Translations under genes and position numbers: made by a program
Notes under the pieces: model-generated
Databases searched by the model: none
The model's input: only the letters and a program-made list of their open reading frames with translations
What the model was told of the DNA's origin: nothing
Shown here: positions 54,023-62,689 of the stretch, piece after piece
Position numbering within the stretch: the first letter of the stretch is position 1
How the letters are laid out: the number at the start of each line of letters is the position of its first letter
Assembly: GCA_017520505.1 (NCBI GenBank)
Contig: JAFXFN010000015.1
Coordinates: 20,259-84,258, forward strand
Source of the DNA: Clostridia bacterium
GTDB taxonomy: Bacteria; Bacillota; Clostridia; Oscillospirales; CAG-272
Reading direction: 5' to 3'
Length of the DNA: 64,000 bases

Positions 54023-56689
54023 TTAGATCCTGTATTCAAAAACATATTTACCCGACGGCACAACAAATCCCTTGGTGCGCTTCTTGCATTTTCCTTCTGT
54101 AACAAGTGTCGTCTTTTCGGGATCAAGTGCAACGTATGCCTTAGTGTTTACAGGAACGGTTATCGTAAGCTCATATCCGCCTTCTATCTTCTTCCAGCTT
54201 GATGTTATCATACCGCTTATGCTGTCGTATTTTACGTTTACAAAATCAAGCTTATCCGTGAAATACGGTCTTACAAAGAATTCCTTAAAGCCGGGCTTCG
54301 CAGGTCTGATACCGCCCATATAAGCGTACATCCACTCAACGACGGAGCCGAGTGAGTAGTGGTTAAAGGAGTTCATACCAACATCGCCAAAGCCGTTTTC
54401 TATCGTATAGGAATTCCATCTTTCCCAGATCGTCGTAGCGCCATTCTTAATTGAATAGCCCCAAGACGGGTACGTGTCATTGAGCAAAAGTCTGTATGCT
54501 ATGTCGCTGTATCCGCAGTCACAAAGCACAGGAAGCAGATACGAAACACCGACAAATCCCGTTGAAAGATGGTAGTTCTTTCTTTCGATCGTACGGACAA
54601 GGTGCTTTGCAGCACGCGCTCTCTGCTCTGTAGGAAGAAGCTTCATCTTGAGCGCAAGAATATAACAGCACTGTGTATCGCCCTTGATGATTCCGTTTTC
54701 ATCCATATAAGCATCACGCCAAGCCTTGCTTATCTTTTCGAACATATTGGCGTAGTATACTCTTTCGTAGTCCTTTCCGAGGATATCGGAAATTTTGTAC
54801 ATCAAATACGCATCATAAGCAAAGTAAGCCGTTGAAAGTACATCCTTAGGTGTATCGTCGTCAATGGAAAGCCAGTCGCCGTAACCGAAATCGGGACGGA
54901 GCAAGCCGTTCGTTGTACCGAGCAGGCACTTGAAATAGCTCTCCATTGCATCATAATATTTCCAAAGAATATTTTCATCACCGTACATCGTGTACAACGT
55001 ATACGGCATAATGAACATAACGTCGCCCCAAGCGGCATTTGCATTGCCGACCAGATCAGGACCGATACCGTTGTTCCATTTAACGTGAGGTACAACGTCT
55101 GTTATTGCGCCGTTGGGCTTCTGTGATTCGATAAGATCCTCGCCGTACTTATAGTAAAAGCCGTAGCAATCCATATTGTAGCAAGCTGTACGGCAGAATA
55201 CCTGTGCATCACCCGTCCAGCCCATACGCTCGTCACGCTGCGGACAGTCAGTAGGCACACCGACGAAGTTACCCTTCTGTCCCCAAAGAGCATTGCTGAA
55301 CAGCTTATTGACCATCGCATTTGACGTTTCAATATAACCCGTTCTCTCACAAGCGGAGTAAATAACGCATCCCTTTATATCTTCAATAGCAGGAACGTAG
55401 TCAAGTCCCGATATTTCAATATATCTGAAGCCGTGGAACGTGAAATGAGGATGGAATACTTCCCCGTTTTCATCTCCGCTCATAATATACGTATCTGTCT
55501 GAAGCGCAGAACGCAGATTTTCTGTATAAAGCGTTCCGTCAACGTTCAGCATCTCACCGAATCTGAAAACGATCTTCTGACCTATGCTGCCCTTAATTTT
55601 AATTTCGGGAACACCGACCATATTCTGACCCATATCAACGATAACAAATCCGTTTTTATCAGTTGTTACTTCGATAGGAATTACATACTCCATAACCTTG
55701 GCTTGCGGACCTATTGATGCTTTCAATCTCGTGCCGATAGTTTTGGGAGGCTGTACACCTATAGGCTCAAGCCATTCAGAGTCGTCAAATCCGGGTGCGC
55801 ACCAGCCGTTCATTTCAAGTCTTGCATCGTAATACTCACCCGTCTGGTTATCTGTATAAACGATAGCACCCTTGTTTCCTCTCCAGTTACCGTCTGTTAC
55901 GATAACGTCTTCTGTTCCGTCATCATAAATTATGGTGAGATTGAGCATAAATCCAAGAGGCGCATCGCCGTACTGATTACGTCCTACGATAGCGATATTA
56001 CCGCTGAACCAGCCGTCGCCGACAATAGCACCGATGACGTTTTCACCCTGCTGTATCTTATCTGTAAGATCGTAATACTGATACTGCAAGCTCTGTGTAT
56101 AATCAGTCCATTCGGGCGCAAGTACATAGCTTTCGTCCTTTTTTCCGTTTACATAAAGCTCATACACACCGTAAGCAGTTGCATACGCTTTAGCTGAAAC
56201 AACGTTCTTTGTCACCTCGAAGCTACGGCGCAGATACGGTGCGGGCAAGCCAATCTTGTCAGCTTCCTCACATTCGAATTTAGGTGTCTTATCGGCAGGA
56301 ATACCGATAAATCCGCACTTCCATTCAGAAGCAAGTAAAAGACCCGTTGTAAACATACCGATCTTACTTGCAAGCTTTGTTTTACTGCAAAGTGCAAAAA
56401 ATCTGAAATAATATGTTGTTTTGGATGCAAGCTCTGCCCCATCGTACAGTATATCGTGAATGTCACTACTGTAAATAAGACCTGAATCCCAAACGTCGCC
56501 TTCCTTATTCATTGCCTTGTCACGGGTTGAGGAAACGATGATTCTGTAGCATTTTACAGCCGCATCATATTCATCACCCTCTACAGCAAAGGAAAACACA
56601 GGGGTTTCGGTGTCGATACAAACAGGTGTTTTTTTGTACGATATCTCGTCACAGAGCATATGCTCACACATTACCTTGCTTATTCTCAT
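54023..56689 (-). CDS. GH78 alpha-L-rhamnosidase
   Basis: An 888-residue enzyme with N-terminal beta-sandwich domains (about 1-390), an (alpha/alpha)6 barrel (about 420-770) and a C-terminal beta domain. The barrel contains CPQRDERMGWTGDAQVFCRT, which carries the conserved catalytic-site acids of GH78, and a later SYLLPVLCD segment. No signal peptide is present, so it probably acts inside the cell on imported rhamnosides. The ATG at 56689 follows AAGGAG, and a perfect palindrome lies just upstream (56704-56718). Confidence 0.92.
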   Translation of the reverse strand: MRISKVMCEHMLCDEISYKKTPVCIDTETPVFSFAVEGDEYDAAVKCYRIIVSSTRDKAMNKEGDVWDSGLIYSSDIHDILYDGAELASKTTYYFRFFALCSKTKLASKIGMFTTGLLLASEWKCGFIGIPADKTPKFECEEADKIGLPAPYLRRSFEVTKNVVSAKAYATAYGVYELYVNGKKDESYVLAPEWTDYTQSLQYQYYDLTDKIQQGENVIGAIVGDGWFSGNIAIVGRNQYGDAPLGFMLNLTIIYDDGTEDVIVTDGNWRGNKGAIVYTDNQTGEYYDARLEMNGWCAPGFDDSEWLEPIGVQPPKTIGTRLKASIGPQAKVMEYVIPIEVTTDKNGFVIVDMGQNMVGVPEIKIKGSIGQKIVFRFGEMLNVDGTLYTENLRSALQTDTYIMSGDENGEVFHPHFTFHGFRYIEISGLDYVPAIEDIKGCVIYSACERTGYIETSNAMVNKLFSNALWGQKGNFVGVPTDCPQRDERMGWTGDAQVFCRTACYNMDCYGFYYKYGEDLIESQKPNGAITDVVPHVKWNNGIGPDLVGNANAAWGDVMFIMPYTLYTMYGDENILWKYYDAMESYFKCLLGTTNGLLRPDFGYGDWLSIDDDTPKDVLSTAYFAYDAYLMYKISDILGKDYERVYYANMFEKISKAWRDAYMDENGIIKGDTQCCYILALKMKLLPTEQRARAAKHLVRTIERKNYHLSTGFVGVSYLLPVLCDCGYSDIAYRLLLNDTYPSWGYSIKNGATTIWERWNSYTIENGFGDVGMNSFNHYSLGSVVEWMYAYMGGIRPAKPGFKEFFVRPYFTDKLDFVNVKYDSISGMITSSWKKIEGGYELTITVPVNTKAYVALDPEKTTLVTEGKCKKRTKGFVVPSGKYVFEYRI

Positions 56690-56703
56690 AATAATTCTCC
56701 TTG

Positions 56704-56724
56704 TGCGACAATGTCGCAATTATA
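56704..56724 (-). promoter_or_regulatory. Palindrome (operator candidate) and -10 of the GH78 gene
   Basis: TGCGACA-A-TGTCGCA (56704-56718) is a perfect 7-bp inverted repeat with one central base. It is immediately downstream, on the minus strand, of TATAAT (56724-56719), so it would overlap the transcription start. A matching -35 is weak. It could be an operator or a short 5' hairpin ahead of the ribosome site. Confidence 0.5.
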
Positions 56725-56745
56725 TATTAACAGATATATCGTCTG

Positions 56746-57375
56746 TTATTTTGTTCCGAATATTCTGTCGCCTGCATCTCCCAGACCGGGAACGATATAA
56801 GCGTTTTCGTTAAGCTTTTCGTCAAGATTACCTATGTAGATATCAATATCGGGGTGTGCTTCGGAAAGTGTCTTTACACCCTCGGGAGCAGCGATCATAC
56901 AAAGGAATTTGATAGAAGTACAGCCCTTTTGCTTAACAAGGCTCACCGCTTCGACGGCAGAGCCGCCTGTAGCAAGCATCGGATCGAGAATAAAAGCAGT
57001 CCTTTCATCGATATTCTCCGGCAGCTTGCAGTAATAACCGTGGGGCTGACGTGTTTCCTCATCACGGTAAAGTCCTATATGTCCGACCTTTGCGGCGGGA
57101 ACAAGACTCAATATACCGTCAACCATACCGAGACCTGCACGGAGTATCGGAACAACTGCTATCTTTTTTCCTTCGATAACAGGCGCCATTGTTTCGCATA
57201 TAGGTGTTTTGACAGGCTCAAGAACCAAAGGAAGCTCTCTGAACGCTTCATATCCCATAAGCATAGCAATTTCCTTTGTTATGTTTCTGAAATCCTTTGT
57301 GCCCGTATTTTCATTACGTAATAATGTTATCTTGTGCTTGATAAGCGGATGGTTACATACAAAAATTTTTCCCAT
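56746..57375 (-). CDS. upp: Uracil phosphoribosyltransferase
   Basis: A 209-residue salvage enzyme making UMP from uracil and PRPP. The PRPP-binding [16 protein letters not shown] (about 127-142), [12 protein letters not shown] and the C-terminal [17 protein letters not shown] are diagnostic. It has its own promoter. Confidence 0.97.
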   Translation of the reverse strand: MGKIFVCNHPLIKHKITLLRNENTGTKDFRNITKEIAMLMGYEAFRELPLVLEPVKTPICETMAPVIEGKKIAVVPILRAGLGMVDGILSLVPAAKVGHIGLYRDEETRQPHGYYCKLPENIDERTAFILDPMLATGGSAVEAVSLVKQKGCTSIKFLCMIAAPEGVKTLSEAHPDIDIYIGNLDEKLNENAYIVPGLGDAGDRIFGTK

Positions 57376-57413
57376 AAAGCATCACCTTTTCAATTTAATA
57401 ATATCTTTGCAGT

Positions 57414-57442
57414 ATTATATCACAATTATTCTCTGATTTCAA
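57414..57442 (-). promoter_or_regulatory. Promoter of upp
   Basis: Reading the minus strand, TTGAAA (57442-57437), 17 bp and TATAAT (57419-57414) with extended -10 TGA lie 38 bp before the start. Confidence 0.88.
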
Positions 57443-57517
57443 CACCAATAAAGAAAAAAATGCTTTTTATGTATAAATAAACCGCCGTGGGCAAAAATTA
57501 TTAAGCGAGGTGAAAAT

Positions 57518-58189
57518 ATGACGGTAATGTTTATACGTTCGTTTATAACGTACATTTTGCTTCTTTTGGTGTTGCGCCTTATGGGCAAAAGGCAAATTGG
57601 CGAGCTTCAGCCCTCAGAGCTTGTCACGACGCTTCTTCTGTCAGAGGTGGCATCTCAACCCGTGACAGATGACAATATTCCTCTTGTTTACGGACTTGTT
57701 CCCGTTGCGGCTATTCTTTCCTTTGAAGTAATACTGTCTTTCGCAATCACAAAGAACAAGAAATTCAAAAAAATAATGACAGGTGAAATCAGCGTATTGA
57801 TCGACAAAGGCAAGCTGAATATGAAAGAAATGAAAAAGAACAGAATATCACTTGAGGAGCTTGCATCCGAATTAAGACAGAAAAACATCGCTGACATATC
57901 AAGGGTGCAGTATGCAATAATGGAGAAAAACGGTAAGATATCCGTAATTGAAAAAGCTGAATATCAGCCTTGTACGTTGGAAGATATGAATATACAGTCA
58001 GAAGAAAGAGGTATTGCACACGCATTTATCGTTGACGGAGAAATTTGTTATGAAAATATTGAGTCGTCCGGTAAAAATGAAGAATTTTTAAAAAAAGAAT
58101 TGGAGAAAAGAAAAATAAAGTCAGCGGAAGATATAGTGCTTTTCACCTGTGATGATGCAGGCAATATCAATATCATAAGAAAGGAATAA
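57518..58189 (+). CDS. YetF/DUF421 family membrane protein
   Basis: A 223-residue protein with N-terminal membrane helices (about 5-80) holding LRLMGKRQIGELQPSELVTTLLLSE, the signature of the DUF421 family, and a cytosolic domain. GCGAGGTG precedes the ATG. It is followed after 2 bp by a DUF4363 gene, a common pair in Clostridia. Confidence 0.92.
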   Translation: MTVMFIRSFITYILLLLVLRLMGKRQIGELQPSELVTTLLLSEVASQPVTDDNIPLVYGLVPVAAILSFEVILSFAITKNKKFKKIMTGEISVLIDKGKLNMKEMKKNRISLEELASELRQKNIADISRVQYAIMEKNGKISVIEKAEYQPCTLEDMNIQSEERGIAHAFIVDGEICYENIESSGKNEEFLKKELEKRKIKSAEDIVLFTCDDAGNINIIRKE

Positions 58190-58191
58190 AA

Positions 58192-58566
58192 ATGAAATCT
58201 GTCATTATATCTATATGCTTACTTTTAACAGTCAGTACAGGCGTTACATTAAATGCTTTTCACACTTGCAGTACAGTTTCCGACTTGCGTTTTAAAGCCG
58301 AGCAGTTAAATATATCCGAAAGTATATCAAAAGAAGAAAAAGAGATTTTTAAATCACTGCGCTCAAAATGGAATGAAAAAAGAAATATACTTACTTATTT
58401 ATATGATTACAGAGAAATAGAAAGCATCGAATTGGCGGTAGTTCGTATGGAAAGCGCAATTTATTCAAACAGTCCCTGTGAATTTTCTGTTTATAAAGGT
58501 GAATTTTTGTACTCCTTGTCGAGGCTTGAAGAAATATCGATTTTTTCATTTAAGAATATTTTGTAA
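58192..58566 (+). CDS. DUF4363-like protein
   Basis: A 124-residue protein with an N-terminal hydrophobic segment (about 3-20) and helical remainder. Its place 2 bp after a YetF gene and its general layout fit DUF4363. Function unknown. Confidence 0.75.
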   Translation: MKSVIISICLLLTVSTGVTLNAFHTCSTVSDLRFKAEQLNISESISKEEKEIFKSLRSKWNEKRNILTYLYDYREIESIELAVVRMESAIYSNSPCEFSVYKGEFLYSLSRLEEISIFSFKNIL

Positions 58567-58605
58567 ACAGTATATATATTTTTGTTAAATTGTGGCATTT
58601 TTGTA

Positions 58606-58634
58606 TTGACAGTTGCGAAAAAACGTGATATAAT
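58606..58634 (+). promoter_or_regulatory. Promoter of the low-complexity lipoprotein gene
   Basis: TTGACA (58606-58611), 17 bp, TATAAT (58629-58634): consensus in both hexamers, with extended -10 TGA. A strong, dedicated promoter. Confidence 0.92.
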
Positions 58635-58693
58635 CCCGACATCGATGTGAAAAATAAACGCATTGAATATTCTAATGTAGGAGGTTTTATCTG

Positions 58694-58942
58694 ATGAAGA
58701 AGTTTATCGTTCTTGCACTTGCTGCAACACTTGCACTTTCCTTCGCTTCTTGCGGTGGTGATGCAAAGGATACATCCGCTGACACAGCTAAGGATACAGC
58801 TGCTGCTACAGGCGCTGCTACTGATGCTGCTACAGAAGCTGCTACAGATGCAGCTACAGATGCTGCTACAGAAGCTGCTACAGATGCTGCTACAGATGCT
58901 GCTACAGAAGCTGCTACTGATGCTGCTACAGATGCTGAATAA
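58694..58942 (+). CDS. Small low-complexity lipoprotein with AAT[D/E] tetrapeptide repeats
   Basis: An 82-residue lipoprotein with AGGAGG before the ATG. The leader ends in lipobox SFASC (Cys20). From residue 41 to 80 it is ten tandem tetrapeptides AAT followed by D or E, in the order D E D D E D D E D D, so a 12-residue (36-bp) higher-order unit repeats. It contains no other recognisable domain and is strongly acidic. It has its own consensus promoter and a terminator, so it is a genuine single gene. It could be a spacer-type or surface-charge protein; function unknown. Confidence 0.85.
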   Translation: MKKFIVLALAATLALSFASCGGDAKDTSADTAKDTAAATGAATDAATEAATDAATDAATEAATDAATDAATEAATDAATDAE

Positions 58943-58957
58943 TTTAGTTCAGAACTT

Positions 58958-58987
58958 AAAAAAACTGCTCTTACGAGCAGTTTTTTT
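58958..58987. terminator. Terminator shared by the lipoprotein and hydrolase genes
   Basis: ACTGCTC and GAGCAGT form a stem around TTAC with A and T runs on both sides. The stop codon of the minus-strand hydrolase lies within the hairpin. Confidence 0.9.
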
Positions 58988-59669
58988 GTTCCTTTTTTAA
59001 AAATTCTTCCACCGCTTTATTGAAAGTCTGCGGATTTTCAGCCGCTATCAAATGACCGCCGTCGATAAACAGCAACTCTGCGTTCGGCAAAGATTTATAA
59101 ATAAGCTCGGTGTGCTCTCTTTTGATAAGATCAAAAGTTCCTGCAACAACAAATGTCCTTGCTTTGATATTGGCTAACTCAGAGGGTTTTATATACGGCT
59201 CATTCACCATTATAGAAAGCATTTCTTCAAGACGCTTTTGTTCCATCGTCTTGTCAGGTGTCAGAACAAGAGCTTTGTATTCATCAGTTATGGATCTTTG
59301 CAGTTCGTATTCCACCCCATCGGGTGAAATATTCCCGCCGTTGATCACAAGCGTTTTTACACATTCGGGATATTTCAAAGCAAACAGCATTGCGATATTC
59401 GCCCCATCGGAAAATCCGACTATATGCGCTTTTTCTATATCCATATTTTTCATAAATACGTATAGATCATCCGCGAATGTGGCAAGTGAAAACGGTTTTG
59501 TTCCTCTCGGTGTTTTCCCGTGCCCTCTTGTATCGAGTGCTATAACACGGTATTTTTGAGAAAAATAATCAATCTGATGCGAAAAATAATTGCCGTCGCC
59601 GTTATTACCGTGAAGGAAAATTATAACGTCCCCGTGACCTTTTTCTATATAATAATTTTTAATATTCAT
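58971..59669 (-). CDS. Alpha/beta hydrolase
   Basis: A 232-residue protein with the oxyanion HG (FLHGNNGDG), nucleophile elbow VGFSDGANIA (Ser about 99), acid in AGTFDLIKREH and final GGHLIA. No signal peptide. Substrate unknown. Its coding end overlaps the shared terminator. Confidence 0.9.
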   Translation of the reverse strand: MNIKNYYIEKGHGDVIIFLHGNNGDGNYFSHQIDYFSQKYRVIALDTRGHGKTPRGTKPFSLATFADDLYVFMKNMDIEKAHIVGFSDGANIAMLFALKYPECVKTLVINGGNISPDGVEYELQRSITDEYKALVLTPDKTMEQKRLEEMLSIMVNEPYIKPSELANIKARTFVVAGTFDLIKREHTELIYKSLPNAELLFIDGGHLIAAENPQTFNKAVEEFLKKEQKNCS

Positions 59670-59698
59670 TAATATTCCCCATTAAAAAGTTTTTTATA

Positions 59699-59727
59699 AA
59701 TATATCACATATAACTTTTTTTGTCAA
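59699..59727 (-). promoter_or_regulatory. Promoter of the alpha/beta hydrolase gene
   Basis: Minus strand: TTGACA (59727-59722), 17 bp, TATATT (59704-59699), extended -10 TGA. Confidence 0.8.
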
Positions 59728-59797
59728 CAAACAATGTTTTTTGACCTTATTCAGCTTTAAGGTAACACGAAATTAATTATTTATTTATTAAAAACTA

Positions 59798-59826
59798 TTG
59801 CAGAAATTATTTTTTTGTGATATCAT
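59798..59826 (+). promoter_or_regulatory. Promoter of smpB
   Basis: TTGCAG (59798-59803), 17 bp, TATCAT (59821-59826) with extended -10 TGA, 27 bases before the ATG at 59853. Confidence 0.7.
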
Positions 59827-59852
59827 ATACCAGAAAGTTGAGGTGGTTTGGT

Positions 59853-60329
59853 ATGCCAAAGAATAAAGACGGCAAAAAAGTAATTGCAACAAATAAAAAA
59901 GCATATCATGACTACTATGTGCTTTCTACATACGAAGCAGGTATTCAGCTTTTCGGAACTGAAGTTAAGTCGATCCGTGCAGGCACGGTAAATCTTAAGG
60001 ATTCATTCTGCCACATCAAAGGCGGTGAAATGTTTGCACTCGGTGTGCACATAAGTCCTTATGAAAAAGGAAACATTTTCAACCGTGATCCGCTTCGTGA
60101 AAAGAAGCTTTTGATGCACAAAAAGGAAATTATGAAGCTTTTGGGACAAGTCGGTCAGGAAGGACTTTCGATAATTCCCCTCTCTCTTTATTTCAGCGGC
60201 CAGTATGTGAAGCTTGAGATAGGTCTTTGTAAAGGTAAAAAGCTTTACGATAAGCGTGAAGTAGATGCCAAAAAGCAAGCGGCACGCTCTATCGAAAGAT
60301 ATGAAAAATCAAACGGAAGATACGAATAA
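59853..60329 (+). CDS. smpB: SsrA-binding protein SmpB
   Basis: A 158-residue trans-translation partner of tmRNA. The ATG at 59853 follows GAGGTGG; an in-frame start 12 codons upstream overlaps the -10. Motifs: [15 protein letters not shown] and [13 protein letters not shown], and a basic C-terminal tail. It lies 21 bp before ssrA, the usual neighbour. Confidence 0.97.
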   Translation: MPKNKDGKKVIATNKKAYHDYYVLSTYEAGIQLFGTEVKSIRAGTVNLKDSFCHIKGGEMFALGVHISPYEKGNIFNRDPLREKKLLMHKKEIMKLLGQVGQEGLSIIPLSLYFSGQYVKLEIGLCKGKKLYDKREVDAKKQAARSIERYEKSNGRYE

Positions 60330-60350
60330 CCGTATAACTTCCCATTATAT

Positions 60351-60700
60351 GGGGGCGTAAAGGCTTCGACGGGGAGTTTGAGGTATGATAAGCGGGCAGA
60401 GGCGCATTACCTCTTTAAAAAGTGCAACTTTAAAATTAAACGCTAACGATAATAACGTAGCTCTCGCTGCCTAATCGGCGAGCGTCCGCCACAGAGGACC
60501 ACGGCTGTGCTCGGATGTCATGCAGTGGTAAATATGCGCCGCCCTTTTGCTTTTGAAGCGGCCATACACTAAAAAGCTACCGAGACTTTATATCTGAGTG
60601 TCGATAAGAAGCCTCGGGAATAAATAAAGATACTCTGCGCCCGGAGAAAGTTATATCAAGAGCTTTTCGGACAGGGGTTCAATTCCCCTCGCCTCCACCA
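60351..60700 (+). ncRNA. ssrA: Transfer-messenger RNA (ssrA)
   Basis: A 350-nt RNA. The 5' GGGGGCG pairs with CGCCTCC before the encoded CCA end, giving the tRNA-like domain, and the T-arm GGTTCAATTCC is present. The tag reading frame begins GCT at 60442 and reads ANDNNVALAA before TAA at 60472-60474. The 3' end (60679-60700) is overlapped in antisense by the last codons of the recombinase gene. Confidence 0.97.
60679..60700. other. Candidate attachment site at the ssrA 3' end
   Basis: The tmRNA 3' end is the boundary between the smpB-ssrA region and the element that carries the recombinase. The element lies on the far side of it from the tmRNA body. A second copy of this sequence outside the window would confirm it; none is visible here. 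Confidence 0.35.
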
Positions 60701-62448
60701 CTAAAGGTGGATAATCCTTGCTTATTCAGCGGATTATCCGCCTTTTTTTCTTTATATTTTTCGAGGGTGCTGTCAATTACAGCACCCTCTTTTCTTCCGC
60801 TTGATTCGATAGATTTTAACGCTTCAATTATTTTAGGATCGATCCTTGTCATATACTCGATCAGTGTTTCATCCTCTTTTATACCGAGCGATCTGTCAAG
60901 CTCTCCTTTGAGTATATCCGCAGGCAGCGTGTTGAGATAAAATTCCACGTGGTCGTAATACACGACAACCTTTTCAACGTACAGGTTTATCAGCTGACGG
61001 TAAAGCTCTTTGTCGCCCGAGCGATACATTCCTTTTGCGTATTCGTATGCAAGCTCGACCATAGCTTCGGTAACTGTCTGCGCCTTCGACTGCTTCTCCA
61101 CCTCCGCCATCTGCATTTTTATTTTCTCTCGTTCGTTTTCAAAGTCCTGAAGCGATGACAGCAGTGCCGAGCTTCCCGTGTTTGCAACAGCGGCTACGAT
61201 GTTATCTATCTTCTTGTTTAATATTTCAAGTGAGCCGTTCAGTTGTTTCAGCGTATTTACACTTTCCTCATCAAAGATCGTGTGGTACTTGTAATATTCT
61301 TCCACTACCTTTTCCGCATTCATCTCATCAAATATGATCTTTGAAATTTCTTGCATAATAAACGTTTCAAGATACTCACGTCTTATCTCTTTATTTCTGC
61401 AAGCACGTGATACGGTTCGCTTGCGGTTTGAGCATTGATAGCATACATATTTGTTTTTGTTTCTTCCGCTGAAATGTCTTACTCCTGTAAATGAGTGTCC
61501 GCACTCACCGCATATGATCTTCCCTGTCAGAAGATACGTTTCTTTCGCTGTGTTGTTGCCTGTGCGATGCTTAGTTCGTGATCTCAGTATAGCCTGAACT
61601 CCTTCCCACACCTCATCCTCTATGATTCTCGGAACACCGCCTTCGATGCGTATCATATCTTCGGGTGATTTATTCCTGTGGTTATTGCGTTTTCTGTTTA
61701 CATCCTTTGAGTCGGCTCGGTTGAATATATACACTCCACGGTATTTTTCGTTTCGCAATATCTCGTGCAGACTGTTCTTTCCGAACGGTTTACCGCCTCG
61801 TGTAAGGTAGCCCATTGAGTTCAGCGAATTGATGATATCGCCGTAACCGACCCCCTCAAGGACTTTATCGAAGATCATTTTAACGGCATCAACCTCATTT
61901 TCTTCGATCTCATACCGTTTTGTTTCGGGATTTATCTTGTATCCAAACGGTGCGTATCCTCCGACTGAACGGCACTTCAAAGCCGACTCACGCATACCTT
62001 TCATAACCTCTCGTGCGAGGTTGCGTGAGTAGTATTCGCTCATGCCCTCGAGTACAGATTCAAGAATAATACTCTCGGGTGAGTCATCAAGATTTTCAAG
62101 CACGCTGATAAGCGACACGCCGCATTTCTTCAGCTCACGCTTGTAGTATGCCGAATCGTATCTGTCACGACTGAAGCGGTCAAGCTTATGCACGATCACA
62201 ATGTCAAACTCACAGTTTTTTGATTCCTGTATCATTTTTTGAAACTCGGGACGGTCATCTGTTGTTGCACTTCGTGCGTGGTCACAGTATTCGTTTGCGA
62301 TCACGACTTTGTTGCGCTTGCAGTATTCACGCACTGCACGGAGCTGTGCATCGATCGATTCTTCACGCTGATTGTCTGAGGAAAAACGTGCATAGAGTGC
62401 CGCACGAGGTATGATGCCCCGTGCTTTCATTGTTTCGATAACTGTCAT
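60679..62448 (-). CDS. Large serine recombinase
   Basis: A 589-residue site-specific recombinase. The N-terminal resolvase domain has the catalytic Ser in ARFSSDNQREES (about 20-31) and VHKLDRFSRDRYD; a recombinase domain follows, then a zinc ribbon (ICGECGHSF and CYQCSNRKRT) and a coiled coil (about 400-450). AGAGGAG precedes the ATG. The last six residues (GGGEGN) and the stop are read antisense through the tmRNA 3' end, and about 20 residues before them through its terminator. It is the likely integrase/excisionase of the mobile element at the right end. Confidence 0.93.
   Translation of the reverse strand: MTVIETMKARGIIPRAALYARFSSDNQREESIDAQLRAVREYCKRNKVVIANEYCDHARSATTDDRPEFQKMIQESKNCEFDIVIVHKLDRFSRDRYDSAYYKRELKKCGVSLISVLENLDDSPESIILESVLEGMSEYYSRNLAREVMKGMRESALKCRSVGGYAPFGYKINPETKRYEIEENEVDAVKMIFDKVLEGVGYGDIINSLNSMGYLTRGGKPFGKNSLHEILRNEKYRGVYIFNRADSKDVNRKRNNHRNKSPEDMIRIEGGVPRIIEDEVWEGVQAILRSRTKHRTGNNTAKETYLLTGKIICGECGHSFTGVRHFSGRNKNKYVCYQCSNRKRTVSRACRNKEIRREYLETFIMQEISKIIFDEMNAEKVVEEYYKYHTIFDEESVNTLKQLNGSLEILNKKIDNIVAAVANTGSSALLSSLQDFENEREKIKMQMAEVEKQSKAQTVTEAMVELAYEYAKGMYRSGDKELYRQLINLYVEKVVVYYDHVEFYLNTLPADILKGELDRSLGIKEDETLIEYMTRIDPKIIEALKSIESSGRKEGAVIDSTLEKYKEKKADNPLNKQGLSTFSGGGEGN
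60706..60749 (+). terminator. tmRNA terminator, inside the recombinase gene
   Basis: GGTGGATAATCC (60706-60717) pairs with GGATTATCCGCC (60731-60742, one G-U), followed by seven T. It is also coding sequence, antisense, for the C-terminal residues of the recombinase. Confidence 0.9.
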
Positions 62449-62615
62449 AGTCTCCTCTTTCTGCCGAGATAACGGCGGTTTATTATTTCGTTTAATATTC
62501 TCATAAGACCTCGTGTGTTCTTCTCTTCACTCGGTACAGTCTTAACGCTTGCCTTGAATTTTTCACCGCTGCAGACCTTATATATCTCCTTGCGGTCAAC
62601 GCTGTAATATATCAT
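62445..62615 (-). CDS. Small basic protein of the mobile element
   Basis: A 56-residue ORF with AAGGAGG 4 bases before an ATG at 62615 and a stop that overlaps the recombinase start (ATGA). It reads MIYYSVDRKEIYKVCSG at the start and ends with a basic NRRYLGRKRRL tail. No family is recognised. The spacing and overlap suggest it is translated together with the recombinase; it could be a regulator or accessory factor. Confidence 0.6.
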   Translation of the reverse strand: MIYYSVDRKEIYKVCSGEKFKASVKTVPSEEKNTRGLMRILNEIINRRYLGRKRRL

Positions 62616-62689
62616 TCGTCCTCCTTAATTATCTCACAACTATTTTATATATCCAGATGTTTTCTTCGGAAGTTACAAAGAATTAGCAA

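Noticed and set aside
58713..59000. Leu/Gln-rich plus-strand ORF overlapping the repeat lipoprotein
   Set aside because: It is the shifted frame of the 12-bp repeat; the lipoprotein frame has the signal peptide, lipobox and ribosome site.
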